From NCBI GenBank assembly GCA_043733485.1, contig JAYTGN010000150.1, positions 1 to 14,606 of the forward strand: 14,606 bases of DNA. The letters are read 5' to 3'. Within the stretch, counting starts at the first letter, position 1; each line of letters begins with the position of its first letter. The position numbers and the translations under genes were made by a program. Below the pieces are notes generated by a model that made no database searches, was not told where the DNA came from, and worked only from the letters and a program-made list of their open reading frames with translations. Below, in pieces: positions 1 to 6,450 of the stretch. The DNA comes from Urbifossiella sp043733485. Lineage in GTDB: Bacteria > Planctomycetota > Planctomycetia > Gemmatales > Gemmataceae.

Positions 1-56
1 GGCGACGTGAGTCGCCGGAGTCTGCGGCGCGGGAAGCTCCGGCGACTCACGTCGCC
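1..56. repeat. 20-bp inverted repeat inside ileS
   Basis: Bases 1-20 and 37-56 are perfect reverse complements (GGCGACGTGAGTCGCCGGAG on the left) around a 16-nt spacer. The left arm may continue beyond the window. The ileS frame runs through it as a Glu/Ala/Pro-rich peptide just before the conserved SVHLADYP block, so it looks like a repeat tolerated as an in-frame insertion in a linker. It is a different sequence type from the other repeats here. Confidence 0.85.
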
Positions 57-866
57 GGCTCGCCAGCTGGTTGCGACTCCGTTCACCTCGCGGACTACCC
101 GGTGGCCAATCAGGGGTTGATTGACAACACGTTGTCACACTCAATGACGGCCTTAATGCGGCTGGTTTCTCTAGGAGGAGCCGCTCGAAACGCTGCGAAG
201 CAAAAGGTACGACAGCCTTTAGCAGAGATCAGGATCGTTGTCGGAACGACACATGAACGAGCGGCTGTCAACAATTATCAAGAACAGATCAAGGAGGAAC
301 TGAACGTCAAGCGCGTCACCGTTCACGATGACCCGACTCCAATGCTCAAGGGAAAACTCGTTCTCAACAAGAAAACTGCTGCCGCCAAACTCGGATCCAA
401 ACTCAAGGATTTTGATTTCATCTTGCCTTCGTTGGACGTCGAAAAGACGAAACAGGACTTGAGGCTGGAGCGATTCGAGTTCCAGGGTGTTCCGCTTCGC
501 TATGGTGATTTGACAGTCGAGTATGTCGCCTCGGAAGAAGGCTGGTTTGGCGTTGAGGACTTCGGCACCCAAGTCATGATCGATGCCAGGCTCACGCCCG
601 AACTCAAAGCCGAGGGCATGGCGCGGGATGTGGTTCGCTTCATTCAGGATGCCCGCAAGGACGCCGGGCTCGATGTCGCCGACAAGATCGCGCTCTCCCT
701 CGGCACCGAATCCGCGGACCTTGCGGCCGCCATCGCGGCCCACCGCGTCACCATCGCCGCCGATACGCAGGTCGTTGACTGGAGTAATGTACCCTTGGAA
801 GGCACCTGTCACACGGCGAACGTTAAAGTGGATGGTCAGCCGTTGACCATCATGCTGCGGAAGTAG
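1..866 (+). CDS. ileS: Isoleucyl-tRNA synthetase, C-terminal part (5' end outside window)
   Basis: IleRS charges tRNA-Ile with isoleucine in the cytoplasm. The frame is open from base 3 with no start, so this is the 3' end of a longer gene and not a 254-residue protein starting at the GTG at 102. The residues just before that GTG (SVHLADYP) are already typical of IleRS. They are followed by the end of the anticodon-binding domain (LVSLGGAARNAAKQKVRQPL) and then by a C-terminal domain containing EELNVK, a Lys-rich KLGSKLKDF stretch and RDVVRFIQDARKDAGLDV. No CxxC zinc finger closes the protein, which fits the IleRS type that lacks one (eukaryote-like, type 2). The first about 20 visible codons are made of a palindromic repeat (separate entry). 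GC content is about 49% at 241-480 but about 65% at 601-720. The gene converges on the cytochrome gene. The identification is firm. Confidence 0.93.
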   Translation, partial: RRESPESAAREAPATHVAGSPAGCDSVHLADYPVANQGLIDNTLSHSMTALMRLVSLGGAARNAAKQKVRQPLAEIRIVVGTTHERAAVNNYQEQIKEELNVKRVTVHDDPTPMLKGKLVLNKKTAAAKLGSKLKDFDFILPSLDVEKTKQDLRLERFEFQGVPLRYGDLTVEYVASEEGWFGVEDFGTQVMIDARLTPELKAEGMARDVVRFIQDARKDAGLDVADKIALSLGTESADLAAAIAAHRVTIAADTQVVDWSNVPLEGTCHTANVKVDGQPLTIMLRK

Positions 867-877
867 TGCGTGACAGG

Positions 878-911
878 TTAGCCGCGACGCGCAGTCCTCG
901 GAGCGGAGCGC
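878..911. repeat. Half copy of the 3373-3460 palindromic repeat
   Basis: These 34 bases match 3374-3407 at 33 positions, the difference being C at 892 in place of G. Only one arm is present. It fills most of the 50-nt gap between the convergent ileS and cytochrome genes and starts 12 nt after the ileS stop. A single arm cannot form the long hairpin of the full copy, so it is either a decayed element or a solo unit. Confidence 0.85.
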
Positions 912-916
912 GGCGG

Positions 917-2257
917 TTACAGCCCCTTCAAATACTCGATCACGGCCCAGCGTTGCTCTTCGCTCAGGTCGTCGCCGTAGGTGTGGCCCGCGTTGCCGCG
1001 GCCCGGCAAAGTCGTGTCGTAAATCTTTCGGCGTTCGAATGCTGAGACGTTGCCTCCCACTGATCCATTCAACTCCGTAATTTTCCAACCGACGCGTTCC
1101 CTGTCGAAATCCACTTCACCCGTTTTAAAGCTTCGCGTGTAGATCTTCGGCCGCGACTTGGAATTCAACATGTTGTAGAGCGTCGGCACCGAACCGTTGT
1201 GTAAGTAAGGTGCGGTCGCCCAGATGCCGTCGAGCGGGGGAGCTTGATAACCCGGCGTCCACCTCAAGAGCTTCCCATCGACGAACCAGCCGCCCTTCTC
1301 CTTCGCGAACCACGACTCCGCATAGGCTTGCCCGTACTTCACGCTCACCGATTTGTGCCGCGTCGGGTCGGTGCCGATCTCATCGAGCGCGATCACCTTA
1401 TTCGGGTAAGTCCACTTCTCGCCGTAGGTGCCGTGGCAGCGAACGCAGTTTTCCTTGAACACGGCTTCACCCTTGGCGGATTTGTCAGCGTCGATTGGGA
1501 ACGGATACTTCGGCGGCTCGAGGCTCACGAGGTATTCGAGAATGTCGCGGAAGGCGGGCTCCGAGTTGTGGAATACCTCGGGGCCGTTCAGCGGGTGCAT
1601 CATGAACTGCATCAGCGACCGAACCGAGCGTGCGTCGGTGGCACCGGTGTAGTACATGGTGCGTTTCTTTTTCAGGAGCCACCATGCGGGCACGTCGGCA
1701 CAGGTATCGTCGCGGAGGTCGAGGTCGTTCCACTTGCCGCTGATGGTGAGGTCCGGGTTGCGGAAGCCGAGGAGGTAGACGCCGAAGCCGTCGGCTTCGT
1801 TGGTGCCGCGGACGTTCGAGAACGTGAAGGGCAACTTGGGCAGGCCATCGACCTTGTTGAAGTCTTCGAATAGAGCCTGGATGTCGAGCGAACTGTTGCC
1901 GAGGCCGATGTAGCTCTTGCCGAGAATCGAGCTACCGTGGCAGAGCATGCAGTCGGCCCCGATGCCGAAATCGAAGATGCGTTTGGCCTTTCGCAGGCCC
2001 ATCGGCAGGCCGCTTTCGCGGTACGGCGCGTCGTGGAGTCCGTAGCGTTCGCGGAGGGCGGCGTTGTAGTCGGCGGGCTTCTCCTTCACGCCGTCCCAGT
2101 TTTTCCAGGCATTTTGGACGACGTTGTCTTTCCAGAACGCGGGGATGAACGCGGTCTCGGCGAGAGCTTTCTTGCCGCGTTCCGCAGCCGTGGGTTCGGC
2201 GGCGTGAAGTGGGGCGGTCGAAAGTGCGAGCAGCAGTAGAGAGAACATTCGGAACAT
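917..2257 (-). CDS. Exported dihaem c-type cytochrome, RoxA/dihaem peroxidase-like
   Basis: A predicted periplasmic electron-transfer or oxidoreductase protein of 446 residues. The ATG at 2257 has a good ribosome site (GGAGG, 7 nt upstream) and begins a Sec signal peptide with a Leu-rich core and a likely cut after LHAA (residue 20). There are two haem c sites, CMLCH at 103-107 and CVRCH at 271-275. The block GIWATAPYLHNGSVPTLYNML (about 344-364) is typical of the rubber-oxygenase RoxA / dihaem cytochrome-c-peroxidase-like family. The substrate cannot be read from sequence. Proteins with this motif are common in planctomycetes and most have no assigned reaction. The gene stands alone, converging on ileS and diverging from the sugar cluster, with a possible TATACT promoter box 27 nt upstream. 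Family assignment is solid; enzyme activity is not assigned. Confidence 0.88.
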   Translation of the reverse strand: MFRMFSLLLLALSTAPLHAAEPTAAERGKKALAETAFIPAFWKDNVVQNAWKNWDGVKEKPADYNAALRERYGLHDAPYRESGLPMGLRKAKRIFDFGIGADCMLCHGSSILGKSYIGLGNSSLDIQALFEDFNKVDGLPKLPFTFSNVRGTNEADGFGVYLLGFRNPDLTISGKWNDLDLRDDTCADVPAWWLLKKKRTMYYTGATDARSVRSLMQFMMHPLNGPEVFHNSEPAFRDILEYLVSLEPPKYPFPIDADKSAKGEAVFKENCVRCHGTYGEKWTYPNKVIALDEIGTDPTRHKSVSVKYGQAYAESWFAKEKGGWFVDGKLLRWTPGYQAPPLDGIWATAPYLHNGSVPTLYNMLNSKSRPKIYTRSFKTGEVDFDRERVGWKITELNGSVGGNVSAFERRKIYDTTLPGRGNAGHTYGDDLSEEQRWAVIEYLKGL

Positions 2258-2284
2258 CGACGAACCTCCAGGGCGTCCACAGTT

Positions 2285-2290
2285 AGTATA
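2285..2290 (-). promoter_or_regulatory. Possible -10 box for the cytochrome gene
   Basis: The minus strand reads TATACT, one base from the TATAAT consensus, with the box ending 27 nt before the ATG at 2257. This would give a leader of about 20 nt that just contains the GGAGG site. No good -35 hexamer lies at the expected distance (AACTCT at a 17-nt spacer), so this is only a candidate. Confidence 0.3.
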
Positions 2291-2313
2291 GCGGTCATCT
2301 CGACGTGAGAGTT

Positions 2314-2358
2314 CCCAGGGCTTCCGCCCTGGGCTAAAGCCGACGGCCGCTCCGCGGC
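2314..2358. repeat. Double hairpin repeat between divergent genes
   Basis: CCCAGGGC (2314-2321) and GCCCTGGG (2326-2333) form a perfect 8-bp stem with a TTCC loop. It is followed 12 nt later by a second stem, GCCGC/GCGGC (2346-2350 and 2354-2358), with a 3-nt loop. The pair sits between the divergent cytochrome and epimerase genes, where terminators are not expected. It is more likely another dispersed palindromic repeat of this genome. The rest of the 190-nt gap shows only the -10 candidate. Confidence 0.7.
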
Positions 2359-2447
2359 GAAAACCTTATCCCTGGGTCGCCTCGGCCAGTCGGGGTTGCG
2401 ACCGCCGCTTACCGAGTGGTAGCATTTGCCATCGAATGGGGGATTGC

Positions 2448-3377
2448 ATGCGCTGTGTGGTAACCGGTGCGGCCGGGTTCATTGGCTCGCACCTTTGCGA
2501 ACGGCTACTCGCCGACGGCCACGCCGTCGTCGGCATCGATTGCTTCACGGACTACTATCCGCGAACGGTGAAGGAGCGCAACCTCGCCGGATTCCGAACC
2601 CATCCCCAATTCACGTTCATCGAACTCGACCTCAGCATCGGCGTGCCCTTGGGTGCCGTGATGGGTGCCGAGTGGGTCTTTCATCTGGCTGCGATGCCGG
2701 GCCTCGCACGCAGTTGGCTCGACTTCGACATGTACAATCGCCACAACCTCACGGCCACGCATCGCCTGTTGGACAGCCTCAAGGGTTCACCCACGCTCAA
2801 ACGCCTCGTCTATGCGAGCACGTCTTCCGTTTATGGGAAGTACGCCTCGGGCGACGAATCGCTGCCGACGCGGCCGAGTTCCCCTTACGGCATCACGAAG
2901 CTCGCCAGCGAACAACTCTGCCGCGTCTACTTCGAAGAGTTCGGCGTGCCCACCACGGTGCTGCGCTACTTCAGCGTCTACGGCCCAAGGCAGCGCCCCG
3001 AAATGGGCTACCACCTCTTCATCAACGCGATCCTGAAGGGCACGCCGATCAAGCTCACCGGCGACGGCCTGCAGATTCGCGGGAACACTTACATCGCGGA
3101 CTGCGTGGAAGCGACGATCCGCGCCACCGAGACGATGCCGGGCGAAGTCTTCAACCTCGGCGGCGGCGAACTCGTCACCGTGCTCGAAGTCTTCCGCAAG
3201 TTAGAAACGATCATCGGCAAGCCGGCGATCATCGAACGCCATCCGGCCCGCAAAGGCGATCAACTGGCGACCGGTGCCGACGTGTCGAAGCTGATGCGAC
3301 ACCTGGGATGGAAGCCGACGACGAGCATCGACGACGGTTTGAGAATGCAGGTGGAGTGGCAGAAAACGCTAGTTTAG
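2448..3377 (+). CDS. NAD-dependent epimerase/dehydratase (extended SDR)
   Basis: A cytoplasmic sugar-nucleotide-modifying enzyme of 309 residues that belongs to the UDP-glucose 4-epimerase / UDP-glucuronate epimerase side of the extended SDR family. Visible features: the Rossmann motif TGAAGFIG at 6-13; STSSVYG at about 124-130; the catalytic YxxxK as Y147-GIT-K151; RYFSVYGPRQRP at about 173-184; and the C-terminal substrate-domain motif FNLGGG near 235-240. The ATG at 2448 is preferred because a GGGGGA ribosome site lies 4-5 nt before it and because MRCVVTGAAG is the normal start of the fold. The in-frame ATG at 2436 would place that site inside the gene. Its neighbours (capK-like, glycosyltransferase) point to exopolysaccharide or lipopolysaccharide precursor supply. 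The exact substrate is unknown. The TAG stop lies inside the palindrome that follows. Confidence 0.9.
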   Translation: MRCVVTGAAGFIGSHLCERLLADGHAVVGIDCFTDYYPRTVKERNLAGFRTHPQFTFIELDLSIGVPLGAVMGAEWVFHLAAMPGLARSWLDFDMYNRHNLTATHRLLDSLKGSPTLKRLVYASTSSVYGKYASGDESLPTRPSSPYGITKLASEQLCRVYFEEFGVPTTVLRYFSVYGPRQRPEMGYHLFINAILKGTPIKLTGDGLQIRGNTYIADCVEATIRATETMPGEVFNLGGGELVTVLEVFRKLETIIGKPAIIERHPARKGDQLATGADVSKLMRHLGWKPTTSIDDGLRMQVEWQKTLV

Positions 3378-3460
3378 CCGCGACGCGGAGTCCTCGGAGC
3401 GGAGCGCGACATCGTCGGAGCCTCCGCGCTCCGCTTCGAGGACTCCGCGTCGCGGCTAAA
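3373..3460. repeat. 35-bp-arm palindromic repeat between epimerase and capK-like genes
   Basis: Arms 3373-3407 and 3426-3460 are reverse complements with one mismatch, around an 18-nt spacer. The left arm begins TTTAGCCGCGACGCGGAGTC and supplies the TAG stop of the epimerase. The right arm ends 13 nt before the next ATG, next to its GGGAAGGA ribosome site. The two flanking genes point the same way, so the hairpin sits inside a probable transcription unit. It could act as a terminator or attenuator, protect mRNA ends, or be a passive element. A half copy lies at 878-911. Confidence 0.92.
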
Positions 3461-3473
3461 CGGGAAGGATCCC

Positions 3474-4829
3474 ATGCTCGACTTTCTCAATCGACACGTG
3501 ATGCATCCGCTGATGGCCCGGAGGGGCCGCAGCCGGCACCTCGAATATCTGCGCGAACTCGAACAGACGCAGTTCGACCCGCCCGAGATCATCCGTGCCC
3601 GACAACTCGCGGCACTCAAAATTACGCTCAAACACGCCTACGAAACCGTGCCGTTCTATCGGGCGGCGTGGCGGAAAGCTGGCGTTCACCCCAGCGATGT
3701 CCAGACGCTCGCGGACCTCGAAGCCTTCCCGATCCTCACCAAGAACGACATTCGACGGCACGAGCACGCACTGATTTCAAATGCTTACGATGCCTCGAAA
3801 CTGCGGCTCAAGCGTACCTCGGGCTCCACGGGTGTGCCCCTCAACATTCGCATCGATGAACCCGCCGTGCAGTGGAAGACCGCGTGTACCTTGCGTTCGG
3901 ATCAATGGTCGGGCTACCGCCTCGGGCAACGTGTCGCCAAGGTGTGGGGCAACCCCGAGTACCGGCACTTCGGGCTGAAGGGCCGGCTGCGGAACTACTT
4001 CTTCGATCGCGCCGTCTACCTCGACACGCTCAATTTGAACGGCGAACGGATTGCCGCGTTCGCGGCCCATTTGCAACGCCATCGCCCTGGCCTCATCTTC
4101 GGTCACGCCCATTCGCTCTACTTGCTGGCCTGTTCGCTCAAGAAAACAGGAACGCTCGGCATTCGCCCCAACGGCATCATCTCCACCGCCATGTTGCTCC
4201 ACGACTGGCAGCGCACCGTCATCGAGCAGGTCTTCGATTGCCCCGTGACCAACCGTTACGGCTGCGAAGAAGTGAGCCTGATCGCCAGCGAATGCGAAGT
4301 ACACCGAGGCCTGCATGTGAACTGCGATTCGGTTTATCTGGAGGTGATCAAGCCCACCCATGACAATGGGTGGGCTTGCGTCACCGATCTCTCGAACCGT
4401 GCGATGCCGTTGATCCGCTACCAAATCGGCGACGTGGTCGTCGGTTCGGATCGCACGTGTTCCTGCGGTCGCGGTTTACCCATGATCGAACGCATCGAGG
4501 GCCGCGATGCGGATTACGTGCTTACGCCAGCCGGCAACCTCATCAGCGGAATCTCGCTCACCGAGAACTTCGCCCTGCTCATCACCGGTGCCGCCCAGGT
4601 GCAGATCGTGCAGGAATCGGTGCATCACCTCCGCATTCGCCTCGTGCCCGATGAAACCTTTGGCAACGCGAGCCATCGACAAATCGCCGACCTCGTCGAA
4701 GGGACATTCGGACCATCGGTGCGATACGAAGTGGAACTCGTCGACACGATCCCGCAGGAAGCTTCGGGCAAGTATCGCTTCTGCATCTCGAAGGTGGCGC
4801 GGGAACACCTGCAAGCGATGAGCGTATGA
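3474..4829 (+). CDS. CapK/PaaK-like adenylate-forming enzyme (phenylacetate-CoA ligase family)
   Basis: A member of the phenylacetate-CoA ligase / CapK branch of ANL adenylating enzymes, 451 residues and cytoplasmic. The phosphate-binding loop TSGSTG is at 115-120, the adenine/substrate region YGCEE at 262-266, and MPLIRYQIGD at 311-320, followed by a CSCGRGLP segment (329-336). Members next to glycosyltransferases are usually tied to capsule or exopolysaccharide assembly and rarely have a known substrate, so a true phenylacetate-CoA ligase role is not implied. The start ATG follows AAGGA by 4 nt. Residues 293-302 (KPTHDNGWAC) are encoded by a perfect 12-bp palindrome, which looks like a small repeat inserted between the conserved DSVYLEV and VTDLSNRAMP blocks. 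The gene overlaps the glycosyltransferase by ATGA, so translation is probably coupled. Confidence 0.85.
   Translation: MLDFLNRHVMHPLMARRGRSRHLEYLRELEQTQFDPPEIIRARQLAALKITLKHAYETVPFYRAAWRKAGVHPSDVQTLADLEAFPILTKNDIRRHEHALISNAYDASKLRLKRTSGSTGVPLNIRIDEPAVQWKTACTLRSDQWSGYRLGQRVAKVWGNPEYRHFGLKGRLRNYFFDRAVYLDTLNLNGERIAAFAAHLQRHRPGLIFGHAHSLYLLACSLKKTGTLGIRPNGIISTAMLLHDWQRTVIEQVFDCPVTNRYGCEEVSLIASECEVHRGLHVNCDSVYLEVIKPTHDNGWACVTDLSNRAMPLIRYQIGDVVVGSDRTCSCGRGLPMIERIEGRDADYVLTPAGNLISGISLTENFALLITGAAQVQIVQESVHHLRIRLVPDETFGNASHRQIADLVEGTFGPSVRYEVELVDTIPQEASGKYRFCISKVAREHLQAMSV
4350..4377. repeat. 12-bp palindrome inserted in the capK-like gene
   Basis: AAGCCCACCCAT (4350-4361) and ATGGGTGGGCTT (4366-4377) pair perfectly around GACA. 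It sits where CapK-like proteins normally run directly from a hydrophobic strand into VTDL, and adds about nine in-frame residues (KPTHDNGWA). It has the look of the intergenic repeats, with a GGTGGGC core like that at 11411-11537, but is much shorter. Confidence 0.8.
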
Positions 4830-5752
4830 ACCCCACCGTTTCGATCGTGATGGCCGCGAAGAACTATGCCCGGTTCCTACCGATGGCGGTCGAATCGGTT
4901 CGCGCTCAGTCTTTCGCCGACTGGGAACTCCACATCATCGACGACGGCTCGACGGACGACACGCGCGAAGTCGTGCAGCGATTCCTCAGCGATCCGCGCA
5001 TCGAATACGTGCAGTCGGACGCGCTCGGCCAATCGCGGGCCAAGAACCTCGGCATCGCCCGAAGCCGCGGCGCATTCGTGGCCTTCCTCGATGCCGACGA
5101 CGCCTGGCTCCCCACGAAATTGGAAAAGCAGTTGGCCCTGTTTCAGAAGGGCACAGGAGTCGTCTTTTGTCGGCGCTCATTGATGGACGAATTGGGGAAG
5201 CCGTTGGTCGCGAAGCCGCAGGCGGCGATCCCGAGCGGCCGCGTGCTTACTGAAATGTTCAAGCAGAACTTCGTCTGCTTCTCGTCCGCGATGGTACGGC
5301 GCGAAGTCTTCTCGCGCGTCGGCCGCTTCGACCCGCAGTGGGATCTCGCCATCGACTACGACCTCTGGCTCCGCGTCGCCAAGCACTACAAGTTCGAGTT
5401 CGTCGACGAGGAACTCGTCCGCTACCGCACCGGTCACGGGAACCTCTCGAAGAAACTCTCGGACCGCGTGGCCACCGCGTTCTCGATCATGCACCGCAAC
5501 GTGACTCGCTTGGGCATCGCCCGGGAAGTGTCGCCCGAGGTGGTCGCCGAGGGGTATGCCTCGACGTGTCGAACCCTCGGCTACGTGATGCGGGCATCCG
5601 AACCGGAAACCGCGGCGAAGTGGTACTCGCGGGCGATGAAGTGGCCGCACGGGCGGTTCGCTTCCGCCAAGGGCCTGATTGCCTCAGCGCTGGTCTGGCT
5701 GCGCGGCAAGCGAGTGGCCGGTGCGGCCGAGAACGCTACCGCGAACGTCTAA
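4826..5752 (+). CDS. Family 2 glycosyltransferase (GT-A fold)
   Basis: Transfers a sugar from a nucleotide-sugar donor onto a growing glycan, on the cytoplasmic side; 308 residues. The N-terminus shows the GT2 start VSIVMAAKNYARFLPMAVESV. It continues with DDGSTDDT (39-46), which binds the nucleotide, and the DADDAW (89-94) DxD-type metal/donor site. Further on, the acceptor-side FDPQWDLAIDYDLWLRVA block, usual in this family, is present. No transmembrane segment is seen. The start overlaps the stop of the capK-like gene in ATGA. Donor and acceptor are unknown. The last 45 bases of the gene (from 5708) recur in shortened form at 5856-5887, beyond a palindrome that begins right after the TAA stop, so the 3' end has been partly duplicated. 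Confidence 0.93.
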   Translation: MNPTVSIVMAAKNYARFLPMAVESVRAQSFADWELHIIDDGSTDDTREVVQRFLSDPRIEYVQSDALGQSRAKNLGIARSRGAFVAFLDADDAWLPTKLEKQLALFQKGTGVVFCRRSLMDELGKPLVAKPQAAIPSGRVLTEMFKQNFVCFSSAMVRREVFSRVGRFDPQWDLAIDYDLWLRVAKHYKFEFVDEELVRYRTGHGNLSKKLSDRVATAFSIMHRNVTRLGIAREVSPEVVAEGYASTCRTLGYVMRASEPETAAKWYSRAMKWPHGRFASAKGLIASALVWLRGKRVAGAAENATANV

Positions 5753-5842
5753 AGTAGGGCGGGTCGAAGAGGCTTTGCGACGAGACCCGCCGTCCGAAAG
5801 CAACCGGACGGCGGGTCTCGCAAAGCCTCGACCCGCCCTACT
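5753..5842. repeat. Long palindromic repeat between convergent glycosyltransferase and DUF1802 genes
   Basis: The left arm 5753-5796 (44 nt) pairs with the right arm 5805-5842 (38 nt). The pairing is perfect except for two separate 3-nt insertions in the left arm, near 5766-5771 and 5779-5784. The loop is AAAGCAAC. It begins on the base after the TAA stop and lies between convergent genes, so it could terminate transcription in both directions. Its outer end, AGTAGGGCGGGTCG, resembles the outer end of the 11411-11537 element (AGTAGGGTGGGCCG), while the inner parts differ. Confidence 0.92.
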
Positions 5843-5855
5843 TCTCCTGCGTGAG

Positions 5856-5887
5856 AAGCGAGTGGTCGGCGCACCGCGAACGTCTAA
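5856..5887 (+). repeat. Second, shortened copy of the glycosyltransferase gene 3' end
   Basis: These 32 bases repeat 5708-5752, with 13 bases (5725-5737) missing and two substitutions. The shared last 15 bases, ACCGCGAACGTCTAA, are identical, including the stop codon. The two copies flank the palindrome at 5753-5842. On the minus strand the copy supplies the TAG stop (5884-5886) of the DUF1802 gene. Confidence 0.85.
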
Positions 5888-6447
5888 GTCAGTGCCGCCT
5901 TGACCGCGCCCAGGATCGTCGCGAAGGCTTCATCGGTGAGCACCTCACTCGCACCCTCGATCGACACGGCCTCTTCCAACGGCACCCACGACTTGCATCC
6001 CGCGTACTCGGGACGCTCCGCCATCTCGATCGGATTCGCCAATCGAAACACTCGAATCGCCAGCACGAAGAGACCCGGCTTGCGGTAGTGAAAGCGCTTC
6101 GTCACTTCCTCCGCGGTCCAGCCGTGAAGCTCACTCAGGGCCAGAACCTCCTCCAATTCGAGCACCTGAAACACCTCGACCACCTCGGCGAAGTGCGTGA
6201 ACCGGATCGTTCCCGCCGCGGCCTTCTCTCGTTCAACTGCGTCCAACATCAGCAGCAAGTCCGGTTTGATGCCGATGCGGTGCTGCTCGTGGAAGTGAGT
6301 CGGATACAGGAGGAAGCGATCGTGCTCGGGGCGAAACTGGCCGCCCTCCTCCGCGATGCCGCCTTTGCGCAGGATCAGCGATTGCCGGCCCTCGGCAAGC
6401 GCCCGGCAGATCGCGGACCATTCCTTGAACGCAATCGAAAGCAGCAT
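5884..6447 (-). CDS. DUF1802 family protein
   Basis: A 187-residue soluble protein of unknown function. It shows the features expected of DUF1802: an N-terminal KEW (8-10), LILRKGGI (24-31), an EHDRFLLYPT block (41-50), and a C-terminal region with PEYAGCKSWVPL. The length is normal for the family. It starts 3 nt after the gpsA stop (TGA, then TCC, then ATG), so the two are probably translated from one mRNA. No Nudix box or other catalytic signature is visible, and no function is proposed. The stop codon lies in the duplicated glycosyltransferase 3' end. The family call rests on recalled motifs and no alignment was made. Confidence 0.78.
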   Translation of the reverse strand: MLLSIAFKEWSAICRALAEGRQSLILRKGGIAEEGGQFRPEHDRFLLYPTHFHEQHRIGIKPDLLLMLDAVEREKAAAGTIRFTHFAEVVEVFQVLELEEVLALSELHGWTAEEVTKRFHYRKPGLFVLAIRVFRLANPIEMAERPEYAGCKSWVPLEEAVSIEGASEVLTDEAFATILGAVKAALT

Positions 6448-6450
6448 GGA

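Noticed and set aside
805..877. 8-bp inverted repeat CCTGTCAC/GTGACAGG around the ileS stop
   Set aside because: Short arms with a long spacer; easily chance and not a usable terminator.
2426..3859. 477-codon plus-strand frame over the epimerase gene
   Set aside because: Out of frame with the clear SDR protein, Arg/Pro-rich, and runs through the palindrome into the next gene.
5884..6447. Nudix hydrolase reading of the DUF1802 gene
   Set aside because: No GX5EX7REUXEEXGU box is present; KEW, LRKGGI and FLLYPT fit DUF1802 instead.
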